In this document: in pieces, positions 22,973 to 31,293 of the stretch | Position numbering within the stretch: position 1 is the stretch's first letter | How the letters are laid out: every line of letters begins with the position of its first letter | NCBI GenBank assembly: GCA_964633975.1 | Contig: CAZWKX010000012.1 | Span: 1 to 51,109, forward strand | Length of the DNA: 51,109 nt | From: CAZWKX01 sp964633975 | GTDB lineage: Bacteria; Actinomycetota; Acidimicrobiia; Spongiisociales; UBA11373 | Direction: 5' to 3' | Position numbers and translations under genes: made by a program | The notes under the pieces: generated by a model | What the model was told of the DNA's origin: nothing | The model's input: the letters and a program-made list of their open reading frames with translations, nothing else | Databases searched by the model: none

Positions 22973-24399
22973 GCAATCCTCCCGACATCGTCACCGGCGA
23001 GATCGAGGCCCCGAGCGTGGAGGCGCAGGAGGCGCCGCCGGCGGGTGACGCCGGGGAGGAGCGCCGCCGGCGCCACGACCTCTGGATGACCGGTACCGAG
23101 ATCCCTCCGGACCTGGGCCGGTACACCGACGAGGGATCCCAGGAGATGCTCCAGGACGAGGACGAGGGCATGTTGGCCGAGCAGCTGGGGAGCCTGGTCA
23201 GCGACGACTACGTCGATGACCAGGCGGCGTCGGGCGAGGAGACCCAGATCGTCAACATGGGTCCCCAGCACCCGGCGACCCACGGCGTGCTCCGACTCCA
23301 GGTCGAGCTGGAGGGCGAGACCATTCGCAGGGCTAAGCCGATCATCGGCTACCTGCATACAGGGATGGAGAAGACGGCCGAAACGCTCAGCTTCCTCCAG
23401 GGCACTACCAACGTCACCCGCATGGACTACCTGTCGCCCTTCTTCAACGAGCTCTGCTTCTCGCTCGCCACCGAGAGTCTCCTGGGTATCGAGGTTCCCC
23501 CGCGGGCCCAGGCCATCCGTGTGCTCATGACGGAGATGAACCGCGTGGCCAGCCACCTCATGTGGCTGGCCACCCAGGGTCTCGACATCGGGGCACTGTC
23601 GATGATGCTCTACGGCTGGCGGGAACGGGAGCTGTTCCTCGAGTTCTTCGAGAAGGTCACCGGCCTCCGCATGAACCACAATTACATCCGACCCGGAGGC
23701 GTGGCCGCCGATCTGCCCGACGGCTGGGAGGAGGATGTCGAAGGCATCCTCGCGGCCATGCCGAGAGGCCTTGCCGACTACGAGGGCCTGCTTACCGAGA
23801 ACCCGATCTTCATCGAGCGCACCCAGGGCGTCGGTGTGATCACCCCGGAGGAGTGCCTGGCGTTCGGCGTCACCGGCCCCGTCCTCCGGGCCACGGGCGT
23901 GGAGTGGGACCTGCGCAAGGCGGCCCCCTACTCGGGTATCGACCGGTACGAGTTTGAGGTCGTGACCGGCCGCCATGGGGACACCTACGACCGATACTTG
24001 GTACGGCTCGAAGAGATGCGCCAGTCACTCGAGATCGTGCGACAGGTCGCCGAGACTATGCCGGCCGGCGACTACCGCACCGACGACCGCAAGGTGACGC
24101 CGCCACCGCGCCTTCGCATCGACGAGTCGATGGAGGCACTCATCCACCATTTCAAGATCTTCACCGAGGGCTTCAAGGTGCCTGCCGGCGAGGTTTATGA
24201 GGCTGTGGAGTCACCGCGGGGCGAGCTCGGCATGTACCTGGTGTCCGACGGCGGTGCGAAGCCCTGGCGCCTGCATGTGCGCGGTCCCTCGTTTGCCAAC
24301 GTGCAGGTTCTGCCGATCATGCTCACCGATTCGCTCATCGCCGATACCGTTGCCACCCTGGCGTCCGTAGATCCCGTGCTTGGGGACGTGGATCGATGA
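22969..24399 (+). CDS. nuoD: NADH-quinone oxidoreductase subunit D (operon 1), with acidic N-terminal extension
   Basis: A 476-residue 49-kDa-type subunit. The core begins at about residue 92 with VNMGPQHPATHGVLRL. By ungapped counting against mammalian NDUFS2, His105 matches quinone-site His59, Thr131 matches the methylated Arg85 position, and Tyr154 (RMDYLSP) matches quinone-site Tyr108. The first 90 residues are an acidic extension rich in Glu, Asp, Pro and Ala, without a recognised fold and absent from NuoD2. The GTG start overlaps nuoC; a later start would shorten the extension but no good alternative is seen. The C-terminus VDPVLGDVDR is canonical. Confidence 0.94.
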   Translation: MSNPPDIVTGEIEAPSVEAQEAPPAGDAGEERRRRHDLWMTGTEIPPDLGRYTDEGSQEMLQDEDEGMLAEQLGSLVSDDYVDDQAASGEETQIVNMGPQHPATHGVLRLQVELEGETIRRAKPIIGYLHTGMEKTAETLSFLQGTTNVTRMDYLSPFFNELCFSLATESLLGIEVPPRAQAIRVLMTEMNRVASHLMWLATQGLDIGALSMMLYGWRERELFLEFFEKVTGLRMNHNYIRPGGVAADLPDGWEEDVEGILAAMPRGLADYEGLLTENPIFIERTQGVGVITPEECLAFGVTGPVLRATGVEWDLRKAAPYSGIDRYEFEVVTGRHGDTYDRYLVRLEEMRQSLEIVRQVAETMPAGDYRTDDRKVTPPPRLRIDESMEALIHHFKIFTEGFKVPAGEVYEAVESPRGELGMYLVSDGGAKPWRLHVRGPSFANVQVLPIMLTDSLIADTVATLASVDPVLGDVDR

Positions 24400-25016
24400 G
24401 CCGCTGGAGCGCCGAGACTCAGGATCGGGCCCGAGCCATCGTGGCCCGCTATCCCCAGCGCCGCTCGGCGGCCATGCCGCTGCTGTACCTGGCGATGCTC
24501 GAAGAGGGGTACGTGAGCGACGAGGGCATGCGCCAGGTTGCGGAGTGGACCGGCCTGACGCCGGCGCAGGTGCAGGCCGTCGCTTCCTTCTACACGATGT
24601 TCAAGCGCCGGCCTCCCGGCCGCTACCTGATCTCGGTGTGCGCATCCATCTCATGCCATCTGCTGAACGCCGCCGAGGTGCTGGCCGCCATCGAGGAGGA
24701 GACCGGTGTCGCCGTTGGGGAGACGGGGGACGACGACCTGTTCAGCGTGGAGCGGGTCGAGTGCATCGGAGCGTGCGGTGGCGCAGTCGCCTTGCAGGTC
24801 AACTATGAGCTTGTCGAAGGGATGAGCCCGGATCGGGCCCGGGAGATGTGCCGCTGGCTGCGCCAGGAGCGGCCTGATCTGATTCGCAGCGACGTGCTGC
24901 AGGAGCGTTTTGGGGGGCAGCGCTCCTTCGAATGGGGTGCGGAGGAACGGGAGGGGGCGGTGGCGCCCGTCCCGGCCTTCGGGCCCTACGGGAGCGCTGC
25001 GGAGGAGCCGGCATGA
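24396..25016 (+). CDS. nuoE: NADH-quinone oxidoreductase subunit E (operon 1)
   Basis: A 206-residue 24-kDa-type subunit of the NADH-input module. The thioredoxin-like domain carries the N1a [2Fe-2S] ligands Cys82, Cys87 (CASISC), Cys123 and Cys127 (CIGACGG). A helical N-terminal domain precedes it and a C-terminal extension of about 50 residues follows. It overlaps nuoD and nuoF by ATGA. No counterpart exists in operon 2. Confidence 0.95.
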   Translation: MSRWSAETQDRARAIVARYPQRRSAAMPLLYLAMLEEGYVSDEGMRQVAEWTGLTPAQVQAVASFYTMFKRRPPGRYLISVCASISCHLLNAAEVLAAIEEETGVAVGETGDDDLFSVERVECIGACGGAVALQVNYELVEGMSPDRAREMCRWLRQERPDLIRSDVLQERFGGQRSFEWGAEEREGAVAPVPAFGPYGSAAEEPA

Positions 25017-26290
25017 GCGATCGCATCCTCACCGTCCGGATGGAGGCCCTCGACAGCCACACTCTGCAACGCTACGAGGCCGCGGGCGGCTACGAGACGC
25101 TTCGCCGGGTTCTCTCCGACGGGATGCCGGCCGGCATCATCGATGAGATCAAGACGGCCGGCCTGCGGGGCCGGGGCGGAGCCGGCTTCCCCACCGGGGT
25201 CAAGTGGGGTTTCCTCGCCGAAGCCACCCCCCGCTACTTAGTAGTCAACGCCGACGAGTCCGAGCCGGGCAGCTTCAAGGACCGCCAACTTCTGGAGAGG
25301 GACCCGCATCAGCTCGTCGAGGGCATTGCCATCGCCGCCTACGCCCTCGGCGTCCACCACGCCTTCGTCTACGTGCGCGGCGAGTACGCCCGTCCGGCTC
25401 GGCGTCTCCAGCGCGCCCTCGATGAAGCCCGTGACGCCGGATACCTAGGAGAGGACGTGCTCGGCTCCGGCTTCGACCTCGACGTGACCGTGCACCTGGG
25501 AGCCGGCGCCTACATTTGCGGTGAGGAGACGGCGCTGCTCAACAGCCTTGAGGGCCGCCGCGGGGAGCCCAGGCTGCGGCCCCCATACCCGGCGGTCGAG
25601 GGCTTGTATGCCCGTCCCACCATCGTCAACAACGTCGAGACCATCAGCAGCATCCCCTGGATCGTGCGCAACGGTGGATCCGCCTACAGCGCCATAGGGC
25701 CCGAGGGATCGCGAGGCACGCGTATCTTCTCGCTGTCGGGCCATGTCAAGCGGCCGGGGAACTACGAGTTGGCCATGGGGTTCACCTGGCGTCACCTCAT
25801 CTACGAGGTCGGCGGCGGCATCAAGCAGGATCGTGCGCTCAAGGCCTGGATCCCGGGAGGAGCCTCGGCTCCATGGCTCGTCCCCGAGCACCTCGACGAG
25901 CCAGTGACGATCGACGACGCCGACCGACTCGGCACGATGCTGGGCTCGGGCTCCGTCGTCGTCATGGACGACACCACCAATGTGGTGGCGGCCGCGCTCA
26001 GCATCATGCGCTTTTTTGCCCACGAGTCGTGTGGCGAGTGCACCCCTTGTCGTGAGGGCACGGGGTGGATGGAGCGCATCCTCGAGAGGATCTTGGGCGG
26101 GGCGGGCCGCCCCGCCGACCTCGACCTGCTGGCCGACATCGGGGACAACATCAGCCCGGGACTGGCCTGGCCTCCGGCGATGACCACCATCTGCCCGCTC
26201 GGCCCCTCCGCCGTGTCTCCGGTCGTTTCGATCCTGAGGTACTTCCGCTCCGAAGTCGAGGCCATGGTTCACGGAGGCGATCGTGCCTGA
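25013..26290 (+). CDS. nuoF: NADH-quinone oxidoreductase subunit F, NADH- and FMN-binding (operon 1)
   Basis: A 425-residue 51-kDa-type subunit that oxidises NADH. The FMN loop is LRGRGGAGFPTGVKW (GRGGAGFPTG at residues 53-62), the nucleotide-binding segment is NADESEPGSFKDR, and the N3 [4Fe-4S] ligands are Cys340, Cys343 and Cys346 (CGECTPC) plus Cys394. The start ATG at 25013 overlaps the nuoE stop. Its presence makes operon 1 a bona fide NADH dehydrogenase. Confidence 0.96.
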   Translation: MSDRILTVRMEALDSHTLQRYEAAGGYETLRRVLSDGMPAGIIDEIKTAGLRGRGGAGFPTGVKWGFLAEATPRYLVVNADESEPGSFKDRQLLERDPHQLVEGIAIAAYALGVHHAFVYVRGEYARPARRLQRALDEARDAGYLGEDVLGSGFDLDVTVHLGAGAYICGEETALLNSLEGRRGEPRLRPPYPAVEGLYARPTIVNNVETISSIPWIVRNGGSAYSAIGPEGSRGTRIFSLSGHVKRPGNYELAMGFTWRHLIYEVGGGIKQDRALKAWIPGGASAPWLVPEHLDEPVTIDDADRLGTMLGSGSVVVMDDTTNVVAAALSIMRFFAHESCGECTPCREGTGWMERILERILGGAGRPADLDLLADIGDNISPGLAWPPAMTTICPLGPSAVSPVVSILRYFRSEVEAMVHGGDRA

Positions 26291-28694
26291 TCTCGCCGAC
26301 ATCACCGTGGACGGGCGTCCGCTGCGAGTGCCGGCCGGGCAGCTGCTCATCGAAGCGCTCCGGGATGTGGGCATCTACATCCCCCACTTCTGCTGGCATC
26401 CCCGCATGAGGTCGGTGGGCATGTGCCGCATGTGCCTCGTCGAGGTGGAGGGCAATCGAGGGCCGGCACTCACGACGGCTTGCACGGCGCCGGTGCAGGA
26501 TGGCATGGTCGTCTTCACACGCTCGGAGACGGTGATGAAGGCGCAGGAGGGGGTGCTCGAGTTCCTGCTCATCAACCATCCCCTCGACTGTCCCGTCTGC
26601 GACAAGGGCGGGGAGTGCCCTCTCCAGGACCAGACCATGGCCTTCGGGCCAGGGGAGAGCCGCTATGTGGAGGAGAAGCGGCATTTCCCCAAGCCCATAC
26701 CGGTCTCCGACCTCGTCTTCTTGGATCGGGAGCGCTGCATCCTCTGCGCCCGCTGCACCCGATTCTCAGAGGAGATCTCCGGCGACCCCCTCATCGATAT
26801 CGTCGGACGGGGCGCGCGTGCCCAAGTGCTGACGTTCCCCGGGCAGCCGTTTGCCTCGTACTTCTCCGGCAACACCGTGCAGATCTGCCCGGTTGGGGCG
26901 CTGACCGCCACGCCGTACCGCTTCCGGGCCCGGCCCTGGGACCTCGAAGCCGTCGAGAGCACCTGCCCGCATTGCTCGGTGGGATGCCGCATCTCGGTGC
27001 AAGCCTCACGCAACCGGGTGCTGCGGTTCCTCGGCGTGGACAACGGGCCCACCAACCAAGGCTGGCTGTGCGACAAGGGGCGCTTCGGCTTCGAGTACCT
27101 GGACTCCGTGGACCGACTCACCACACCACTCGTACGCTCCAAGAAGGGAGAGCTGCGGGAGGCGACGTGGGCGGAGGCGCTGGACACCGCGGCCGCCGAG
27201 CTTCGCCAGGTCATCGACGGCTGCGGAGCCGATGCCGTCGCCGGGCTCGGCGGTGCGCGCAGCACGAACGAAGAGGCCTACGCCTTCGGCAAGCTGCTGC
27301 GTGCCACGATCGGCACCAATCACGTCGACGCCCGCCTCGGGGATGCCCTCGATGAACGCCTGCTGGCCGGTGTGGCCCGGCGAGCCGTCATCGACGACCT
27401 GGAGCATGCCGGAGCCGTCCTGGTGTGGGGCCCCGACCTAAAGGAGGAGCTCCCCGTGCTCTATCTGAGGGTGCGCCGGGCTGTGGCAGAGCTGGGCGCC
27501 GCCTTGGTCGTGGTGCACCCGCGGGCCAACGGCCTCGACCCCGTGGCCACGGAGGTGGTGCGCTACCGGCCCGGCGAAGGCGCCGAGACGTTGCAGCAGC
27601 TCATAGCCGGCAGGGGCGATCTCGCCGGGGCGAGGGCCGCTCTGGAGCGGGGCCCTGTCGTGGCCGTCGTGGGGCGCACCGGGCTGGCGGAATCGCCCGG
27701 CCTGGCCGAGGCGGTGGCGGCCTTCGCCTGCGGGCTGCCCGAAGCCAAGGTTCTGCCGGTTGCCCGGCGCTCCAACATCTACGGCGCGCTCGACATGGGC
27801 CTGGCGCCCAATCTGCTGCCGGGGCGTGTGGTGGCCGGCGACCCCGGCGCGCTGGCGGCTCTTGCCGAGCGCTGGGGCGGTGTGCCGGAGGTGGCCGGCC
27901 GCGATGCCGGCGCCATCGTGGAGGGGCTGGAGGACGGCTCGGTCAGGGCGCTGCTGTTACTCGGGGCCGATCCGGCGGCCGATTTCCCCGACCCGGCACG
28001 GGCGGCGGCAGCTCTCGAGCGGGCCGAGTTCGTAGTGGCCATCGACCTCTTCCTGAATGAGTCGTCGCGGCGGGCCGACGTCGTGCTCCCCGTTTTGGGG
28101 TTCGCCGAGGTGGAGGGCACGGTGACCAACCTGGAGGGGCGGGTGCAGAAGGTGAACCGGCTGATAGCCGGGCCCGGCCTGGCCCGTCCGGCCGTCGAGG
28201 TGCTCGAGGAGCTGAGCCGCCGCCTTGGGCACGCCGTCGGGGCGGTGAGCGCGGAGGCCGTCGCCGCCGAGATCGCCGAAGTCGCCCCGGCCTACGGCGC
28301 GGCGGGCTGGGAGGCGCTCGATTGGGGTGAGGGGAGGCAGGGAGTAGTCGTGGCCGGGCCCCTCGCTTACACGCCGAGCAGCTCGGTCCCCGACGAGGAT
28401 CCGGGCGGTGGCCTCTCCCTGCACCTGGCCCGGGTGCTCTACGACGACGGCATCGCACTGGCCCGCAGCACGTCTTTGGCCAAGATGCGGCCCGAGGCCG
28501 CGGTCCATCTGCATTCGGTGGACGCGGCCCGGCTCGGCATCGAGGCCGGGTCGCCGGTTCGCCTGCGCGGATCGGCGGGCGAAGCCGAGGTGAAAGCGGT
28601 CCTCGATGACTCCCTGGCTCCGGGCACCGCCTACCTGCCGTTCAATCTCGGCGTCTCCGTCGGTGATGGCCTCCAGGTGGAGGTGCTGCCGTGA
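26283..28694 (+). CDS. nuoG: NADH-quinone oxidoreductase subunit G (operon 1)
   Basis: An 803-residue 75-kDa-type subunit. Clusters readable in order: N1b [2Fe-2S] with Cys37, 48, 51 and 67; N5 with His99, Cys103, 106 and 112; N4 with Cys152, 155, 158 and 202; and the extra N7 cluster with Cys228, 231, 235 and 263 (CPHCSVGC). The rest is a molybdopterin-oxidoreductase-like domain without a metal-ligand motif. N7 is found only in a subset of bacteria. GTG start, 8-nt overlap with nuoF; GTGA overlap with nuoH. Confidence 0.95.
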   Translation: MPDLADITVDGRPLRVPAGQLLIEALRDVGIYIPHFCWHPRMRSVGMCRMCLVEVEGNRGPALTTACTAPVQDGMVVFTRSETVMKAQEGVLEFLLINHPLDCPVCDKGGECPLQDQTMAFGPGESRYVEEKRHFPKPIPVSDLVFLDRERCILCARCTRFSEEISGDPLIDIVGRGARAQVLTFPGQPFASYFSGNTVQICPVGALTATPYRFRARPWDLEAVESTCPHCSVGCRISVQASRNRVLRFLGVDNGPTNQGWLCDKGRFGFEYLDSVDRLTTPLVRSKKGELREATWAEALDTAAAELRQVIDGCGADAVAGLGGARSTNEEAYAFGKLLRATIGTNHVDARLGDALDERLLAGVARRAVIDDLEHAGAVLVWGPDLKEELPVLYLRVRRAVAELGAALVVVHPRANGLDPVATEVVRYRPGEGAETLQQLIAGRGDLAGARAALERGPVVAVVGRTGLAESPGLAEAVAAFACGLPEAKVLPVARRSNIYGALDMGLAPNLLPGRVVAGDPGALAALAERWGGVPEVAGRDAGAIVEGLEDGSVRALLLLGADPAADFPDPARAAAALERAEFVVAIDLFLNESSRRADVVLPVLGFAEVEGTVTNLEGRVQKVNRLIAGPGLARPAVEVLEELSRRLGHAVGAVSAEAVAAEIAEVAPAYGAAGWEALDWGEGRQGVVVAGPLAYTPSSSVPDEDPGGGLSLHLARVLYDDGIALARSTSLAKMRPEAAVHLHSVDAARLGIEAGSPVRLRGSAGEAEVKAVLDDSLAPGTAYLPFNLGVSVGDGLQVEVLP

Positions 28695-29803
28695 GCTTCC
28701 TCGAGGACCTCTTCGCCAACACGTTCTTCAGCGGGCTCGTCAAGGTGGTCGTGGCGTTCGCCCTGCTGCTCGTCGCCTGCATCCTCCTGGTGTGGATGGA
28801 GCGAAAGATCGTGGCCGACATGCAGAACCGGGTCGGTCCCTATCGAGCCGGTCCTTGGGGAATACTCCAGACGCTGGCCGATGGGCTCAAGCTCCTGTTC
28901 AAGGAACAGGTGACGCCGCGCCGGGTGGAGCTGGCCATGTACCTGCTGGCGCCGATCCTGGCCATGGTGCCGGCTTTCCTCATCTTCCTCGTCATACCCA
29001 TAGGTGCGCCCTTCCATGTTGGTGAGACGGAGGTGACGCTCCAGGCCATGGACCTAAATGTGGCCCTGCTCTTCATACTCGCCATGTCGTCGATAGCCGT
29101 GTACGCCGTCGTGCTGGCCGGCTGGGCTTCGGGTTCGAAGTACCCACTCCTGGGAGGGGTCCGGGCCACGGCGCAGATGATCTCCTACGAGGCGGCGATG
29201 GGCCTGGCCCTGGTGCCGGTCGTCGTCCTCGCCTCGGCCCAGGTCGGCGATGGCGAAAGAGGGCTCGGGGTCATGTCGATCTCCAAGCTGGTCGAGATCC
29301 AGGATCAGGGGTTCTGGTGGAAGCTTCCCGGCTGGTTCGTGTTCTGGCTGGCGCCCTCTTTCATCATCTTCTTCATCGCCGCCATCGCCGAGACCAACCG
29401 GGCCCCTTTCGATCTGCTCGAGGCCGAGTCGGAGATCGTGGGCGGCTACCACACCGAGTACTCCGGCTTCCGCTTCGCCCTGTTCTTCCTGGCCGAGTAC
29501 ATCAACATGTTCAACGTCTCGGCCATCGCCGCCACGCTCTTCCTCGGTGGTTGGCTGGGGCCCGACTTCGGGTTGCCGGCGCAAGTTGCCTGGGTGATGC
29601 CGCTGTTCTGGTTCTTCCTCAAGACGTTCGCTCTGCTCTTCCTGTTCATATGGATCCGGGGCACGCTGCCTCGGATGCGCTACGACCAGCTCATGACCTT
29701 CGGCTGGAAGCGGCTCATCCCGTGGAGCCTGGTGTGGCTGGGCATCTTCTCCTTCGTGATCGCATGGAGGCACTTCGGAGCTCTGTGGGAGTGGCCATGG
29801 TGA
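28691..29803 (+). CDS. nuoH: NADH-quinone oxidoreductase subunit H (operon 1)
   Basis: A 370-residue ND1-type subunit with about eight to nine helices that forms the quinone tunnel entrance. VWMERKIVADMQNRVGPYRAG and AAIAETNRAPFDLLEAESEIVGGYHTEYSGFRF carry the conserved Glu/Arg residues of the quinone channel. GTG start overlapping nuoG. It differs from NuoH2, which has ELK in place of ERK. Confidence 0.95.
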   Translation: MSFLEDLFANTFFSGLVKVVVAFALLLVACILLVWMERKIVADMQNRVGPYRAGPWGILQTLADGLKLLFKEQVTPRRVELAMYLLAPILAMVPAFLIFLVIPIGAPFHVGETEVTLQAMDLNVALLFILAMSSIAVYAVVLAGWASGSKYPLLGGVRATAQMISYEAAMGLALVPVVVLASAQVGDGERGLGVMSISKLVEIQDQGFWWKLPGWFVFWLAPSFIIFFIAAIAETNRAPFDLLEAESEIVGGYHTEYSGFRFALFFLAEYINMFNVSAIAATLFLGGWLGPDFGLPAQVAWVMPLFWFFLKTFALLFLFIWIRGTLPRMRYDQLMTFGWKRLIPWSLVWLGIFSFVIAWRHFGALWEWPW

Positions 29804-29819
29804 TGCGAGGATTGCTCTG

Positions 29820-30440
29820 ATGGCCGCGTTCTCCGGGTTCTGGGTCACCTTCAAGCAGATGTTCCGCCCGCGCGTCACGACTCCCTACCCGAAACGCAAG
29901 CGGCGGAAGCCACAGCGATTCCACGGACGGCACGTGCTCAACCGCTACCCGGACGGCCTGGAGAAGTGCATAGGGTGCGAGCTATGCGCCGGTGTGTGCC
30001 CGGCCCGATGCATCTACGTACGCGGCAGGGAGAACCCTCCGGGGCATCCGGTCAGCCCCGGCGAGCGCTACGGCTTCGTCTACGAGATCAACATGCTGCG
30101 CTGCATCTTCTGTGGACTCTGTGTCGAAGCGTGTCCCACCGAGGCCATCACGATGACCCAGCTCTTCGAGATGTCGGTGACCCACCGCGACGACGCCATC
30201 TACACCCGGAGTGAACTGCTCATGGACGCCGACGGCAGCGTGCCCCATCCGCAGCCGGCCAGTGAGCTGATCGACCTCGAGGAGCTGCACTGGGCCGACG
30301 GCTGGATGCGGGCGACCGCTCCGGCGGGACGCGCCGCCTACGAAGGGGTGGTGGCGTGGACTCCCACCGCAGGTGCGGGCCTGCGTCCCGCAGAGCCGGC
30401 CCAGACGGAGGGCAACATCGACGAGGAGGAAGAAGCCTGA
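29820..30440 (+). CDS. nuoI: NADH-quinone oxidoreductase subunit I (operon 1)
   Basis: A 206-residue TYKY-type ferredoxin subunit with two [4Fe-4S] clusters (N6a, N6b): Cys50, 53, 56 and 60 (CIGCELCAGVCP) and Cys95, 98, 101 and 105 (CIFCGLCVEACP). The amphipathic N-terminus GFWVTFKQMF docks to the membrane arm. A Glu/Pro-rich tail of about 50 residues is absent from NuoI2. It starts 16 nt after nuoH and overlaps nuoJ (TGATG). Confidence 0.95.
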   Translation: MAAFSGFWVTFKQMFRPRVTTPYPKRKRRKPQRFHGRHVLNRYPDGLEKCIGCELCAGVCPARCIYVRGRENPPGHPVSPGERYGFVYEINMLRCIFCGLCVEACPTEAITMTQLFEMSVTHRDDAIYTRSELLMDADGSVPHPQPASELIDLEELHWADGWMRATAPAGRAAYEGVVAWTPTAGAGLRPAEPAQTEGNIDEEEEA

Positions 30441-30970
30441 TGGTCGAGTTCGTGCTCTTCGTCATCTTCGGCATAGCGGCCATCTACGGAGGGGTAACGA
30501 TGGTGTGGGCCCGGAACCCGGTGTACTCGGCGATGGGCCTGATGCTCACGCTTTTTTCGGTCGCGGTCTTCTACGTGTCCAACGCAGGGCACTTCGTGGC
30601 CGCCGTGCATGTGATCGTCTATGCCGGGGCGGTGATGACGCTCTTCCTGTTCGTCATCATGCTGATCGGGGTCGACCGGGCCGAGGACTTCAGCGAGAAC
30701 CTGCCGCTGCAGCGCACCCTGTCTCTCGTGCTGCTTGCTCTCTTCGGCGCCGCGGTTCTTGTGGCCGGACGGCTGGACTGGGCCAATGGGCCCCACACCA
30801 CCGGAGATCCGGTGAACGGCACCGTCGAGGCCATAGGCGACGAGCTGTTCCGCCGCTGGCTGCTGCCCTTCGAGATGACCGCCCTGCTTCTGATCATCGC
30901 CGCCGCCGGCACCGTGGCCCTAGCCCACTTCCGGCGCTCGCAGGAGGAGGAGGAGGAGGAGGCGTCATGA
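30440..30970 (+). CDS. nuoJ: NADH-quinone oxidoreductase subunit J (operon 1)
   Basis: A 176-residue ND6-type membrane subunit. Five helices are visible, with ARNPVYSAMGLMLTL and the pi-bulge-type helix HVIVYAGAVMTLFLFVIMLIG. The C-terminus ends in a run of six Glu. ATGA overlap with nuoK. Confidence 0.94.
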   Translation: MVEFVLFVIFGIAAIYGGVTMVWARNPVYSAMGLMLTLFSVAVFYVSNAGHFVAAVHVIVYAGAVMTLFLFVIMLIGVDRAEDFSENLPLQRTLSLVLLALFGAAVLVAGRLDWANGPHTTGDPVNGTVEAIGDELFRRWLLPFEMTALLLIIAAAGTVALAHFRRSQEEEEEEAS

Positions 30971-31290
30971 TCGTGGCCTCGTGGTGCACCGTGACCCCGG
31001 GCTGGTACATGGCGCTCGCCGCGGTCCTCTTCGTCATCGGGGCCTCAGGCATGCTGCTGCGGCGCAACGCCCTGGTCATGTTCATGTCGGTGGAGCTCAT
31101 GCTCAACGCCGTGAACCTTTCCTTCGTCGCCGCTGGGCGCGAGCTCAACGTCATCGAAGGCCAGGTATCGGTGTTCTTTGTCATGGTGGTTGCTGCAGCC
31201 GAGGTGGTGGTAGGCCTCGCGATCATCGTGATGGTGTTCCGGCGCCGCAGCACCGCGTCCGTGGACGAGCTCTCGGACCTGAGGGGATAG
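30967..31290 (+). CDS. nuoK: NADH-quinone oxidoreductase subunit K (operon 1)
   Basis: A 107-residue ND4L-type subunit with three helices. The conserved proton-path glutamates lie in FMSVELMLNAVNLSF and VVAAAEVVVGLAIIV. The N-terminus is about six residues longer than in NuoK2. The next gene starts 3 nt downstream. Confidence 0.95.
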   Translation: MIVASWCTVTPGWYMALAAVLFVIGASGMLLRRNALVMFMSVELMLNAVNLSFVAAGRELNVIEGQVSVFFVMVVAAAEVVVGLAIIVMVFRRRSTASVDELSDLRG

Positions 31291-31293
31291 ACG

